A stretch of 40,553 bases of DNA from Blautia faecis (lineage in GTDB: Bacteria; Bacillota; Clostridia; Lachnospirales; Lachnospiraceae). The notes beneath the pieces were generated by a model. The model had not been told where the DNA came from. It worked only from the letters and a program-made list of their open reading frames with translations, and made no database searches. This document shows, one piece after another, positions 1 through 8,394 of the stretch. The DNA lies in NCBI RefSeq assembly GCF_020554845.1, contig NZ_JAJCIA010000037.1:1-40553 (forward strand), in the 5' to 3' direction. A program made the position numbers and the translations under genes. How positions within the stretch are numbered: position 1 is the first letter of the stretch; the number at the start of each line of letters is the position of its first letter.

Positions 1-56
1 TCTGTGAACTTTGTTCACAAAAAACGCCTCGCGGAACGTTACCAGTGAACAGTAAT
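1..56 (+). repeat. Dispersed repeat R1, copy A
   Basis: This block is nearly identical to 8395-8450 and similar to 5231-5282; shorter pieces recur at 24580-24603 and 34563-34584. It contains two small inverted repeats, TGAACTTTGTTCA and a GTTAC/GTAAC pair around an AGTGAACA-type loop. It ends about 115 bases before the rarA start and may extend beyond the left edge of the window. No coding sequence is recognisable in it. Confidence 0.8.
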
Positions 57-95
57 GTAATGCTCCGCGAACAGTTAAAAAATAGCTTTATAAAC

Positions 96-124
96 TTGCC
101 TAAATGAGAAATATAGATTATAAT
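96..124 (+). promoter_or_regulatory. Sigma-70-type promoter for rarA
   Basis: TTGCCT at 96-101 and a perfect TATAAT at 119-124 are separated by 17 bases. The gene starts 45 bases further on. This is a sequence match only. Confidence 0.6.
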
Positions 125-169
125 TAGAACAAATGTACGGAAAATTACTTTTGAATTGGAGAGAAATAC

Positions 170-1492
170 ATGGATTTATTTGAATATGCGAAATCCAGGA
201 CAATGGAGAATGAATCCCCACTTGCCTCACGTCTTCGCCCTACGAAACTGGAGGAAGTAGTGGGACAGCAGCACATTGTGGGAAAAGATAAATTACTTTA
301 CAGAGCCATCAAGGCAGATAAGCTGACTTCCGTTATTTTTTACGGTCCTCCAGGAACCGGAAAGACCACCTTGGCTAAAGTCATCGCCAATACTACTAGC
401 GCAGACTTTACCCAGATCAATGCCACCGTAGCAGGCAAGAAAGATATGGAAGAAGTGGTAAAACAGGCTCAGAATGCCCTTGGAATGTATGGGCGAAAGA
501 CGATTTTGTTTATTGATGAGATTCATCGCTTTAATAAAGGACAGCAGGATTATCTTTTGCCTTTTGTGGAGGACGGAACCATTATCCTTATTGGGGCCAC
601 CACAGAGAATCCCTATTTTGAGGTAAACGGTGCGCTCCTTTCACGTTCTATTGTATTTGAGTTGAAGGCGCTGGAGATTCCGGAGATTAAAGAACTGCTC
701 CTACGGGCAGTGAACGATAAGGAAAAGGGCATGGGAAGCTATAATGCGGTTCTGGATGAAGATGCCCTGGAGTTTCTGGCAGATATGGCAGGGGGAGATG
801 CCAGAAGCGCTCTGAATGCCATAGAACTGGGCATTCTTACTACGCCAAGAGCTTCAGACGGCAAGATTCATATTACTCTGGATGTGGCTTCTGAGTGTAT
901 CCAGAAGCGTGTGGTGCGCTATGATAAAGATGGAGATAACCATTATGATATTATTTCTGCATTTATCAAGAGTATGCGCGGCTCCGATCCGGATGCTGCA
1001 GTTTATTATCTGGCGAAGATGCTGTATGCAGGTGAAGATGTGAAATTCATTGCAAGACGTATGATGATCCTTGCTTCTGAAGATATTGGAAATGCAGATC
1101 CCCAGGCCCTGGTAGTGGCAACAGCAGCAGCCCAGGCAGTTGAGCGGGTGGGAATGCCGGAATCCCAGATCATTCTTTCCCAGGCTGCCGCATATATGGC
1201 GTGTGCACCTAAGAGCAATGCTGCGGTGAATGCTATTTTTGCAGCAATGGACAGTGTGAAGCGTACTAGGACGACTGTGCCGGTTCATCTTCAGGATGCC
1301 CATTATGGAGGGCATGAGAAGCTTGGACATGGAATGGGCTACAAGTATGCCCACGATTATCCAAATCATTATGTAAAGCAGCAGTATCTGCCAGATGAGA
1401 TTCGTGGAGAGAAATTCTATGAGCTGTCAGATATGGGATATGAGAAGAAACTAAAGGAACACATGAAATTTATAAAAGACCATGCAGATTGA
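170..1492 (+). CDS. rarA: Replication-associated recombination protein A (RarA/MgsA)
   Basis: This 440-aa AAA+ ATPase belongs to the RarA/MgsA/WRNIP1 family, which acts at stalled replication forks and interacts with SSB. The sequence shows Walker A GPPGTGKTT at residues 59-67, Walker B FIDEIH at 114-119, and sensor-1 GATTENP at 142-148. The C-terminal helical tetramerisation region ends in the conserved HEKLGHGMGYKYAHDYPNHY segment. Length is normal for the family (about 430-450 aa). A GGAGAG ribosome binding site lies 8 bases before the ATG. It is transcribed alone, from the promoter at 96-124, and converges on the DUF4364 gene. Nothing in the protein is unusual. Confidence 0.95.
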   Translation: MDLFEYAKSRTMENESPLASRLRPTKLEEVVGQQHIVGKDKLLYRAIKADKLTSVIFYGPPGTGKTTLAKVIANTTSADFTQINATVAGKKDMEEVVKQAQNALGMYGRKTILFIDEIHRFNKGQQDYLLPFVEDGTIILIGATTENPYFEVNGALLSRSIVFELKALEIPEIKELLLRAVNDKEKGMGSYNAVLDEDALEFLADMAGGDARSALNAIELGILTTPRASDGKIHITLDVASECIQKRVVRYDKDGDNHYDIISAFIKSMRGSDPDAAVYYLAKMLYAGEDVKFIARRMMILASEDIGNADPQALVVATAAAQAVERVGMPESQIILSQAAAYMACAPKSNAAVNAIFAAMDSVKRTRTTVPVHLQDAHYGGHEKLGHGMGYKYAHDYPNHYVKQQYLPDEIRGEKFYELSDMGYEKKLKEHMKFIKDHAD

Positions 1493-1609
1493 AGGAATGA
1501 TTTTTCGAACACGGTTTGGAATAAATATTGAGTAATTATCAGCAAGTGCTGTTTTGCCAAGCGTGCAGCTGTGAAGGTACTGAACAATTACAATATCTGA
1601 AATAAAAAG

Positions 1610-1642
1610 TGGAGGAGCTTTATAAAAGCCCCTCCATTATTT
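1610..1642. terminator. Bidirectional intrinsic terminator between rarA and DUF4364 gene
   Basis: A 12-bp stem with one mismatch and a 3-base loop (1610-1636) is followed by a T-rich run on the plus strand; the minus strand reads TTTTTA after the stem. The stem overlaps the last codons and stop of the minus-strand gene, so it probably serves both convergent genes. Confidence 0.75.
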
Positions 1643-2132
1643 TTGCATAAATTTCTTCATATTTCTTGGGCCACTGCCTGCACATGGCCTTGGCAGCGGA
1701 AAGAGATGGCGCTGCAAGAGAAAGATCGATCACAGAAGCACCCTTCTGCAAAAGCTGAAGGTGAACCACATATTCTCCCTGATTATTAATGTAATAATCG
1801 GCTGGAGCTTTCACCTGATTCTTGGTGGAGGCACCTCTGGCTGCCAGGTACTGGAGCACTTCAGTACGGATGTCCTGGGAAATATCATTCTCGAAATAGG
1901 TGAGCGTGTTTTTTCCATCTTCAGTAAGATAATAGTAGGAAGTATTGGAAATGGTACGCTTCTCAATCAGTTCTGTTTCCTCAAGCTCGGAAAGGGCCTG
2001 TTGCAAATGGAAATAATTTGTGTACTCACGGTCCAGAATAAATTCTGAAATTTCTGAATTAGTGATGGGGGACGAAGAATTCCGAAGCATGTATAGGATG
2101 ATCAGTTTGTAAACAGTAAATGGTGTAGCCAT
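1620..2132 (-). CDS. DUF4364 family protein, winged-helix-like
   Basis: This 170-aa protein matches the Firmicute DUF4364 family (recognised from its opening MATPFTVYKLIILYMLR and the SEISEFIL-type helix-turn-helix region). The first 75 residues look like a winged-helix DNA-binding fold, with recognition-helix-like segment LQQALSELEETELIEKR and a wing YYYLTEDGK. The C-terminal half (about 85-170) is the family's own domain and has no assigned function. GGGAGG sits 7 bases before the ATG. It is the first of a run of minus-strand genes but is separated from the radical SAM gene by an R2 repeat copy. It is probably a transcriptional regulator; its targets are unknown. Confidence 0.8.
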   Translation of the reverse strand: MATPFTVYKLIILYMLRNSSSPITNSEISEFILDREYTNYFHLQQALSELEETELIEKRTISNTSYYYLTEDGKNTLTYFENDISQDIRTEVLQYLAARGASTKNQVKAPADYYINNQGEYVVHLQLLQKGASVIDLSLAAPSLSAAKAMCRQWPKKYEEIYAKIMEGLL

Positions 2133-2180
2133 TTTCCAGCCTCCCTTCTGGTGAAATATTGCGTAAGTTCTAAATTCGAG

Positions 2181-2254
2181 CGTGTTTGAAAAAGGCTTTC
2201 TGCAAGATGCGTATTACACTTTGCGGGAGATTGCGGGAATAATATTTCAAACAG
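2181..2254 (-). repeat. Dispersed palindromic repeat R2, short form
   Basis: On the minus strand it reads GTTTGAAATATTATTCCCGC at one end and CTTGCAGAAAGCCTTTTTC plus AAACACGC at the other. These ends match the copies at 5361, 17752 and 30211. Its outer GTTTGA supplies the final Val-stop of the radical SAM gene, so the element has invaded or replaced the end of that gene. Confidence 0.75.
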
Positions 2255-3179
2255 ACTCTGATGCTTTGCCCTGAAAACTCTGACGCTCTTTCAAACGGTG
2301 GTGGAGCAGATTCAGCACTTCTCTTTTTCTGCTGGCCCATAGAGGGGCGATCAGCAGATCTTTCGGCCCATCGCCGGTAACCCGGTGGATCACAATGGAT
2401 GGATCCAGATGTTCCAGGCAGTCTGCTACAAGGTCAATATATTCGGTGCGTTCCAGCACTTTAAATTTCCCGGCAAGATAATCATATGCAAGGTCAGTGC
2501 CTTTCAGAACGTGGAGCAGCTGAAGCTTGATTCCCTGAATATCCCGGGCATTTAAATAATCCATAGTAGCCAGCATATCTTCCCTGGATTCGCCGGGAAG
2601 CCCGAGAATGGTATGAACTACTACTTCCAGACCAGCTGCGCGGAGTCTCTTAAGGGAGTCTTCAAAGCAGGACAGAGGGTAACCTCGCCGGATATAAGCT
2701 GCGGTAGATTCATGAATGGTTTGAAGTCCCAGTTCTACCCAGACTGGTTTAACCATGTTTAGCCGGGAAAGAAGTTCTACTACATCGTCCTCCAGGCAAT
2801 CCGGCCTTGTACCAATAGAAAGTGCCACAATTCCCGGATGGGAAATAGCTTCCTGAAAAATTTTTTCCAGATAAGGCACAGGAGCATAAGTATTGGTGTA
2901 AGCCTGAAAATAGGCGATGTATTTGTGAATAGGTCTTTTGGCGGAAAGCATGGCAATTTGGCTGTCTATCTGTTCATGGATAGAGAGGGCTGCACTGGCG
3001 GCAAAATCACCGCTGCCACCTTCGCTGCAGAAGATGCAGCCGCCGTGTCCTATTGTACCATCGCGGTTGGGACAGCTCATGCCGCCGTTTAAGGTGACTT
3101 TATAAACCTTTTCCCCGAAGCGCTCCTTTAGCATATAGTCAAGGGAGTGATAGGGCTTTCCATTCCAGCTGGTGATCAT
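2247..3179 (-). CDS. TIGR01212-family radical SAM protein (YtqA/YhcC; MnmL-like)
   Basis: This 310-aa radical SAM enzyme has the family's atypical cluster motif: Cys36 (SCPNRDG), then Cys48 and Cys51 (CIFC), that is CX11CX2C, which binds the [4Fe-4S]/SAM cluster. The rest is the radical SAM barrel. Bacillus YtqA (MnmL) of this family has been tied to tRNA wobble-uridine (mnm5U) modification together with YtqB/MnmM; no YtqB-like gene is in the window, so applying that role here is inference. The ATG overlaps the upstream yesL-like stop as ATGA, which implies translational coupling. The last two codons come from the R2 repeat; the family's C-terminus is variable, so loss of function is not implied. 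Confidence 0.88.
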   Translation of the reverse strand: MITSWNGKPYHSLDYMLKERFGEKVYKVTLNGGMSCPNRDGTIGHGGCIFCSEGGSGDFAASAALSIHEQIDSQIAMLSAKRPIHKYIAYFQAYTNTYAPVPYLEKIFQEAISHPGIVALSIGTRPDCLEDDVVELLSRLNMVKPVWVELGLQTIHESTAAYIRRGYPLSCFEDSLKRLRAAGLEVVVHTILGLPGESREDMLATMDYLNARDIQGIKLQLLHVLKGTDLAYDYLAGKFKVLERTEYIDLVADCLEHLDPSIVIHRVTGDGPKDLLIAPLWASRKREVLNLLHHRLKERQSFQGKASESV

Positions 3180-3871
3180 AAATTCTTATTGTCGGAATCA
3201 AGACTGTGGTCTACTACACTGTCAGGATTCGGCTCAGAGGTTTCTTCCGGAATATATTTGTCAAAAATTTTCACAAAGAAATGGGAATTGATGTATGCAA
3301 TTCCGGAAAATCCAATGAGCACCAGCAGCAGGATGACCATGGACTGTACCTGGGCACTTGGAATAAAAAATACAAGAACCGGGGCAGCAGTGACAAGGAT
3401 CATAAGTGCTGTATATGGAAGATGGCGGATGGACATCAAAAATGCGTTGGTAAAAGTATTCTTGATGGTATTGTAAAATTTCGCAAGAACCGGGTAGATG
3501 TACAGGAAGATCATCAGGTAAACGACCAGGATCATCATAAATAATACCATAAGAACCTTACCGATGGTGCCAGGTGTGCTGCGGCAGATGCTAATGTCAA
3601 AGTACAGCAAAAGGGCAGCCGCAAGCATGATCAGATTGATCACAATACCCTGTTTCAGATTCTGTTTAAAGGATTTAAAAAATCCGCGGACGATATAAGA
3701 CTCTTCATTACGAACCATTTTCAAAGTGACGTAGAACATGGCGGCAATGGAAGGTCCAATGGTCACCACCGGAATGCAGCAGACAATGCAAAGCAGATTC
3801 AGAATGATAAGATCTGCCACCCTGCTCATGAAGGTGAAAAATTTGTTATCCATGTTGAAAAAACGATCCAT
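3176..3871 (-). CDS. YesL/DUF624 family membrane protein
   Basis: This 231-aa integral membrane protein has about five hydrophobic segments (roughly residues 21-45, 76-93, 105-130, 155-172 and 176-198). The opening MDRFFNMDNKFFTFMSR and the CCIPVVTIGPSIAAMFY loop are characteristic of DUF624/YesL. Members usually sit beside carbohydrate ABC transporters, but here there is no transporter; the gene instead heads a two-gene unit with the radical SAM gene through a 4-base ATGA overlap. The C-terminal tail (about 210-231) is polar and acidic. Its function is unknown. Confidence 0.85.
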   Translation of the reverse strand: MDRFFNMDNKFFTFMSRVADLIILNLLCIVCCIPVVTIGPSIAAMFYVTLKMVRNEESYIVRGFFKSFKQNLKQGIVINLIMLAAALLLYFDISICRSTPGTIGKVLMVLFMMILVVYLMIFLYIYPVLAKFYNTIKNTFTNAFLMSIRHLPYTALMILVTAAPVLVFFIPSAQVQSMVILLLVLIGFSGIAYINSHFFVKIFDKYIPEETSEPNPDSVVDHSLDSDNKNL

Positions 3872-3923
3872 TCAAAAATTCCTCTTTTCTATTTTGTATA
3901 TAGCATTAATGAGCTTATCACAT

Positions 3924-3952
3924 AGTATAACGAATCTGTGAAAAAAAAGCAA
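3924..3952 (-). promoter_or_regulatory. Promoter for the yesL-like/radical SAM operon
   Basis: On the minus strand TTGCTT (3952-3947) and TATACT (3929-3924) are separated by 17 bases. They lie 53 bases upstream of the YesL start. Confidence 0.55.
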
Positions 3953-4014
3953 TTTGAAAATAAAAAAGAACATAAAAACTATATAATCTTCACAAAAATA
4001 TTTATAGAAAGTCC

Positions 4015-4043
4015 TTGCTTATCACACGTCAGAGTGTTAAAAT
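4015..4043 (+). promoter_or_regulatory. Promoter for the TrpR-like gene
   Basis: TTGCTT at 4015-4020 and TAAAAT at 4038-4043 have a 17-base spacer. They lie 56 bases before the start codon chosen for the downstream regulator. The match is moderate. Confidence 0.45.
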
Positions 4044-4098
4044 AGTAATCATTGAAAAGAGAATAATAAACATTAAATATAGAAAAAGGAGTAGCGAA

Positions 4099-4425
4099 AT
4101 GAGTAAAAATATCAGAACTGAGGCAGTTGACCATCTTTTTGAGGCCATACTTTGTCTGAAGGATAAGGAAGAGTGCTACACTTTCTTTGAGGATGTGTGT
4201 ACCATTAACGAACTTCTTTCTTTATCTCAGAGATTTGAAGTGGCCAAGATGTTGATGGATAAGAGAACTTACCTTGACATTTCTGAGAAGACCGGTGCTT
4301 CCACAGCCACGATCAGCCGTGTAAACCGTTCTCTGAATTATGGCAATGACGGTTATGATATGGTATTTAAGAGAATGGAAGAGAAAAAAGAGCAGAACCG
4401 TTCTCTGGATCAGAAGGACGAATAA
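4099..4425 (+). CDS. YerC/YecD family TrpR-related regulator
   Basis: This 108-aa protein is of the TrpR/YerC/YecD type. A helix-turn-helix covers about residues 54-80, with TYLDISEKTGASTATISRVN as the DNA-contacting part. I chose the ATG at 4099 because AAAAGGAG lies 8 bases before it; the in-frame upstream extension to 4015 overlaps the promoter and has no ribosome binding site. Firmicute YerC proteins are usually next to pcrA, as here (one minus-strand gene apart), but their ligand and targets are poorly known. A strong bidirectional terminator follows. Confidence 0.88.
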   Translation: MSKNIRTEAVDHLFEAILCLKDKEECYTFFEDVCTINELLSLSQRFEVAKMLMDKRTYLDISEKTGASTATISRVNRSLNYGNDGYDMVFKRMEEKKEQNRSLDQKDE

Positions 4426-4470
4426 GCGTCAGAGGATCTGAATCCGAAATAGAATAAAATATACGAAAGA

Positions 4471-4511
4471 AAACCCGCGAAATTGTGCTATGAGATAATT
4501 TCGCGGGTTTT
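4471..4511. terminator. Bidirectional terminator between trpR-like and DUF1836 genes
   Basis: A 13-bp perfect stem AACCCGCGAAATT/AATTTCGCGGGTT is flanked by AAAA on the left and TTTT on the right. It serves both convergent genes. Confidence 0.9.
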
Positions 4512-4517
4512 GTACTG

Positions 4518-5144
4518 TTATTTGTCTTTATTCTTCTTATGTTTGTCCCTGGGCTCAGATGGGGAAATGTCATCGATCATTTTCTCAATGATCATCTTCT
4601 TAATGTAGACATCAAAGCTCATGAGACAGATAAAACTGAATCGCTTCAGAAATTCCTGATCTTCCTCATCTGCATCCTGGAAAGTGGCGCTGGAGAAACG
4701 GTAATCCTTCAGAAGATTCTTGATCAACTGGTCAATCTTGCGGTTCTCCATTCCAAAAACTTCATTATATACATAGGTCATGTCCTTGCCTGGCTCACCT
4801 TTAAAGTATTTCGCTGTGATGGGACCGAGAAGCTTCTGGATGTCTGTGATGGACAGAATATTCTTAAAATAATAAATGAAGATCAGCATGAGCAGATGAT
4901 CTTTGGAATAGCGCTTCTTCTCAGGGGAAGGGAGCAGGTTATTCTTGGCGTAGTTATTGATCATGGTCTTTGTCAGGATCTTGTCATCATCGTGACGCTT
5001 TGTGGACGCAAGCTGATCCTCCATAAACGTGGTGACCTGATCCATGTACAGGTCGATGTTTGGAAGATCTTCTGGTTTTATATAATCCATTCCGGAAATG
5101 TGCTCCAGAATGCTCTTTAATATGGATTTATCATCAGCTGTCAT
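4518..5144 (-). CDS. DUF1836 domain-containing putative regulator
   Basis: This 208-aa protein is from the DUF1836 family. The hallmark segment is TKTMINNYAKNNLLPSPEKK followed by a KDHLLMLIFIYYFKNILSI helix (about residues 58-100), which resembles MerR-type winged-helix binding. I place the start at the ATG at 5144 (MTADDKSILK), preceded at 5-base spacing by AGAGGTGA. A GTG at 5153 with AAGGAG further upstream would add three residues. The C-terminal tail is lysine-rich (HKKNKDK). Its own promoter lies at 5165-5193. Function is unassigned. Confidence 0.8.
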   Translation of the reverse strand: MTADDKSILKSILEHISGMDYIKPEDLPNIDLYMDQVTTFMEDQLASTKRHDDDKILTKTMINNYAKNNLLPSPEKKRYSKDHLLMLIFIYYFKNILSITDIQKLLGPITAKYFKGEPGKDMTYVYNEVFGMENRKIDQLIKNLLKDYRFSSATFQDADEEDQEFLKRFSFICLMSFDVYIKKMIIEKMIDDISPSEPRDKHKKNKDK

Positions 5145-5164
5145 TTTTATCACCTCTGCTCCTT

Positions 5165-5193
5165 ATTATATAGTTTTTAAAACTACTTGTAAA
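5165..5193 (-). promoter_or_regulatory. Promoter for the DUF1836 gene
   Basis: The minus strand has TTTACA (5193-5188) and a perfect TATAAT (5170-5165) with a 17-base spacer, 20 bases upstream of the start codon. Confidence 0.65.
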
Positions 5194-5230
5194 CTGTTTT
5201 TTTCAGATCTTGTGAAAAACAGAAAAAAAC

Positions 5231-5282
5231 CAGAACTTTGTTTACAAAAAACACCTCACGGAATGTTACTGGTAAACAGTAA
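5231..5282 (+). repeat. Dispersed repeat R1, copy B (diverged)
   Basis: This copy aligns along its whole length with 1-56 and 8395-8450. The differences are mostly C-to-T or G-to-A changes (for example CACCTCACGGAATGTTACTG against CACCTCGCGGAACGTTACCA), which suggests an older copy. It is part of the 393-base gene-free stretch 5145-5537, which otherwise holds two promoters and an R2 copy. Confidence 0.75.
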
Positions 5283-5321
5283 AAACCCGAATCTATGTTT
5301 GGATTTTCTGCACGTTCGGGG

Positions 5322-5350
5322 TTGTGGGAGATAAGGATTTCATGTATAAT
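5322..5350 (+). promoter_or_regulatory. Promoter for pcrA, upstream of an R2 repeat
   Basis: TTGTGG at 5322-5327 and a perfect TATAAT at 5345-5350 are 17 bases apart. If this is the pcrA promoter, the R2 copy at 5361-5516 lies entirely within the pcrA 5' untranslated region. Confidence 0.55.
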
Positions 5351-5360
5351 GAGATTTAAC

Positions 5361-5516
5361 TATTTGAAAAATCATTCCCGCAATCTGCATGCCCCATTTG
5401 ACGGTATATTTCGTCCGAATTCAGTTGTCGCAGTCCGCTGTGACGCCCTCATCAGGGCGGAAGCTCCTACAAATTGTGGCGCACATCCTGCAGAAAGCTT
5501 TTTTCAAACATGCGTT
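5361..5516 (+). repeat. Dispersed palindromic repeat R2, long form
   Basis: The ends ATTTGAAAAATCATTCCCGC and GCAGAAAGCTTTTTTCAAAC are imperfect inverted repeats. The centre carries an extra GC-rich block with its own hairpin (GCCCTCATCAGGGC), also seen in the copy at 23037-23160. It stops about 20 bases before the pcrA start codon. Confidence 0.8.
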
Positions 5517-5537
5517 AGCGAAAAAAGGAGAACATAA

Positions 5538-7769
5538 ATGAGCATATATGATACATTAAATCCCCCTCAGCGCGAGGCGGTAGCACAGACAGAGGGACCA
5601 GTCCTGATCCTGGCGGGAGCTGGTTCCGGCAAGACAAGAGTGCTGACACACAGGATTGCCTATCTGATGGATGAAAAGGGAGTAAATCCGTGGAATATTC
5701 TGGCTATTACTTTTACCAATAAGGCTGCTCAGGAGATGAGAGAGCGTGTGGATAAGCTGGTGGGCTTTGGTTCTGAGAGTATCTGGGTGTCTACTTTCCA
5801 CTCAGCCTGCGTAAGAATCCTTCGGAGACATATTGATAATCTGGGATATGACACGAATTTTACAATCTATGATACAGATGACCAGAAGTCTCTTATGAAA
5901 GATGTGTGCAGGAAGATGAACATTGACACCAAGATTTATAAAGAGCGTTCCCTTCTTGCCCAGATTTCCCATGCCAAGGACGAGCTGCTTACACCAGATG
6001 ATATGGAGATGAAAGCTGCCGGAGATTACAATATGAAGAAAGTGGCTTCTGTTTACCGTGAATACCAGGCTGCTCTTCGCAAGAATAATGCACTGGACTT
6101 TGATGATCTGATCGTAAAGACGGTGGAGCTTTTTGAAAAATGCGGTGCAGTGCTAGAGTACTATCAGGAGCGGTTTAAATACATTATGGTGGATGAGTAT
6201 CAGGATACCAATACTGCACAGTTTAAGTTTATCAGTCTTCTGGCCCAGCGGTATCAGAATCTTTGTGTGGTAGGTGATGATGACCAGTCCATTTATAAAT
6301 TCCGTGGGGCTAATATTGGAAATATTCTTGGATTTGAGCATGTTTTTCCAGATGCCAGGGTAATCCGTCTGGAGCAGAACTACCGCTCTACAAGGAATAT
6401 CCTGAATGCAGCGAACCAGGTGATCGCGAATAATACAGAACGTAAGGCAAAAACCCTGTGGACAGAGAACGAAGAAGGCAGCAAGGTGCATTTTCGCCAG
6501 TTTTTGAATGCTTATGAGGAAGCAGAGTATGTGGCAGGGGAAATCGGCAAGTTAAAAAGAAACGGTCTTGGGAACTACCGTGATTGCGCTATTCTTTATC
6601 GTACCAATGCCCAGTCCCGTATTTTCGAGGAGAAATTTATTGCAGCCAATATTCCATATAAACTGGTAGGAGGCGTTAATTTCTATGCACGTAAGGAAAT
6701 CAAGGATCTTCTCTGTTATCTGAAAACGATTAATAATGCCAGAGATGATCTTGCTGTGCAGAGAATCATAAATGTGCCAAAGCGTGGAATCGGTGCAACG
6801 ACACTTGGACGTGTTCAGGATTATGCGGACAATATGGGAATCAGTCTGTATGAGGCATTGCGCGTGGCTGAAGAGGTTCCTTCTATTGGAAGAAGCTTGT
6901 CAAAGATCGATGGCTTTGTAACTTTTATACAGATGCTGAAAAGCAAGGCAGATGTGATGACTGTGGAGGAAATCCTGCAGGAGGTAATTGATTCCACAGG
7001 TTATGTGGCAGAGCTGGAAGCTGAGGATACAGAAGAATCGAGAGCAAGAATTGAGAATATTGATGAGTTGATTTCCAAGACTGTAGCTTATCAGGAGGCT
7101 ATGGAGGAGCAGAATCAGTCGGCTACGCTTTCAGGCTTTCTGGAAGAGGTGGCTCTGGTAGCAGATATTGATACTGTAGATCCGGATCAGGATTATGTGC
7201 TCCTTATGACTTTACATAGTGCCAAGGGTCTGGAGTTTCCGAAGGTGTTTATGGTAGGAATGGAAGACGGCATTTTCCCTAGTCATATGACCATCAGCTA
7301 TGGCGATGACGGGGAGATGGAAGAAGAGAGAAGACTTTGTTACGTGGGAATTACCCGTGCAATGAAAGACCTTACTTTGACTTGCGCCCAGCAGAGGATG
7401 ATCCGTGGAGAGACTCAGTATAACAGGGTTTCCAGGTTTGTGAGAGAGATTCCAAGAGAACTGGTAGATCTGGGACACACTATTCAGGAGAAGAAGCCGA
7501 AAGTGGAGGAACTAATCCCAACACCGGCGAAATACTCCAAGATGAAAGAGATTCTCCAGGGCAGAAATTATAAGCCAAGAGAATTTAAAGTAACAAAAGC
7601 TAATTCGCTGGATTATGAGGTGGGAGATACGGTACGCCATATTAAATTTGGCGTTGGAATTGTGAAGGAAATCGTGGAAGGCGGCCGTGATTATGAGGTT
7701 ACAGTAGAGTTTGATAAGGTTGGTGTGAAGAAGATGTTCGCAAGCTTTGCCAAGCTGAAGAAAATTTGA
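5538..7769 (+). CDS. pcrA: ATP-dependent DNA helicase PcrA/UvrD
   Basis: This 743-aa superfamily 1A 3'-5' helicase acts in nucleotide excision repair, replication restart and removal of RecA or transcription blocks. Visible motifs are the Q motif LNPPQREAV at residues 7-15, Walker A GAGSGKT at 27-33, Walker B VDEYQDTN at 218-225, motif III DDDQSIYKFRGA at 247-258, and motif V TLHSAKGLEFPKVF near 555-570. The C-terminus (about 690-743) is the PcrA Tudor-like domain that contacts RNA polymerase (VGDTVRHIKFGVGIVKEIV). AAAGGAG sits 7 bases before the ATG. Length is normal. The leader contains the R2 element. Confidence 0.97.
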   Translation: MSIYDTLNPPQREAVAQTEGPVLILAGAGSGKTRVLTHRIAYLMDEKGVNPWNILAITFTNKAAQEMRERVDKLVGFGSESIWVSTFHSACVRILRRHIDNLGYDTNFTIYDTDDQKSLMKDVCRKMNIDTKIYKERSLLAQISHAKDELLTPDDMEMKAAGDYNMKKVASVYREYQAALRKNNALDFDDLIVKTVELFEKCGAVLEYYQERFKYIMVDEYQDTNTAQFKFISLLAQRYQNLCVVGDDDQSIYKFRGANIGNILGFEHVFPDARVIRLEQNYRSTRNILNAANQVIANNTERKAKTLWTENEEGSKVHFRQFLNAYEEAEYVAGEIGKLKRNGLGNYRDCAILYRTNAQSRIFEEKFIAANIPYKLVGGVNFYARKEIKDLLCYLKTINNARDDLAVQRIINVPKRGIGATTLGRVQDYADNMGISLYEALRVAEEVPSIGRSLSKIDGFVTFIQMLKSKADVMTVEEILQEVIDSTGYVAELEAEDTEESRARIENIDELISKTVAYQEAMEEQNQSATLSGFLEEVALVADIDTVDPDQDYVLLMTLHSAKGLEFPKVFMVGMEDGIFPSHMTISYGDDGEMEEERRLCYVGITRAMKDLTLTCAQQRMIRGETQYNRVSRFVREIPRELVDLGHTIQEKKPKVEELIPTPAKYSKMKEILQGRNYKPREFKVTKANSLDYEVGDTVRHIKFGVGIVKEIVEGGRDYEVTVEFDKVGVKKMFASFAKLKKI

Positions 7770-7884
7770 TTGGAAATTGGGTTTGGAAAAATTTAAAATT
7801 AATATATTAACTATGGTAAAATAATTGCAAAAGTGGTATAATAAATAAACCTAATGAGTACTTTGAAAGAGAGGATGGTATCAC

Positions 7885-8115
7885 ATGAACATTAAAATGG
7901 ATAAGCTCGAGGAATTATTATCATTACTTAAGAAAAAAGAAGATGAGAAGCAGAAGAATACAGTCCTCTGGGTACTGGCTATCATTGGCGCTGTAGCTGC
8001 TGTTGCAGGAATTGCATTTGCAGTATATCGCTTCTTCGCACCGGATTATCTTGAAGACTTCGAGGAAGATTTTGATGATGATTATGACGATTATTTCGAG
8101 GATGAGGAGAAATAA
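7885..8115 (+). CDS. Small membrane protein with acidic tail
   Basis: This 76-aa protein has a basic/acidic N-terminal helix (residues 1-24), one hydrophobic segment (about 26-48, VLWVLAIIGAVAAVAGIAFA), and a C-terminal tail of about 24 residues made almost entirely of Asp, Glu, Tyr and Phe. By the positive-inside rule the N-terminus should be cytoplasmic. GAGAGGATGG lies before the ATG and a TATAAT box at 7837-7842 suggests its own promoter. I recognise it as a Lachnospiraceae-type small protein but know no function. A terminator follows at 8226. Confidence 0.75.
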   Translation: MNIKMDKLEELLSLLKKKEDEKQKNTVLWVLAIIGAVAAVAGIAFAVYRFFAPDYLEDFEEDFDDDYDDYFEDEEK

Positions 8116-8225
8116 GTAAGGCGTTTAGCGGATATCCACGGTCGTCCACAATTTTTGGAATACAAATCTGGTTTGGATGTGGATAATTTCGGGGATTTTT
8201 TATAAGTGAGTGCATATTAAATGAA

Positions 8226-8275
8226 AAGGTATACGGGCATATAGCAGTTATGCTCCCCCGTATACCTTATTTTTG
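8226..8275 (+). terminator. Intrinsic terminator after the small membrane protein gene
   Basis: A 12-bp perfect stem AAGGTATACGGG/CCCGTATACCTT encloses a roughly 19-base loop and is followed by ATTTTTG. Confidence 0.85.
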
Positions 8276-8394
8276 ATTTAAGGTAACTGTTCAGTATCTT
8301 CATAGTAATACGCTTCGCGCTGCACAGAAAGACGAACCTTCTTGTGACAAGCACAAGAAGTAGCGTTTGCTGCGCAAACTTAATTTTCGGGTTT

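Noticed and set aside
4539..5120. 193-codon open frame on the plus strand opposite the DUF1836 gene
   Set aside because: It is a mirror of the DUF1836 coding strand, with no ribosome binding site and no family resemblance.
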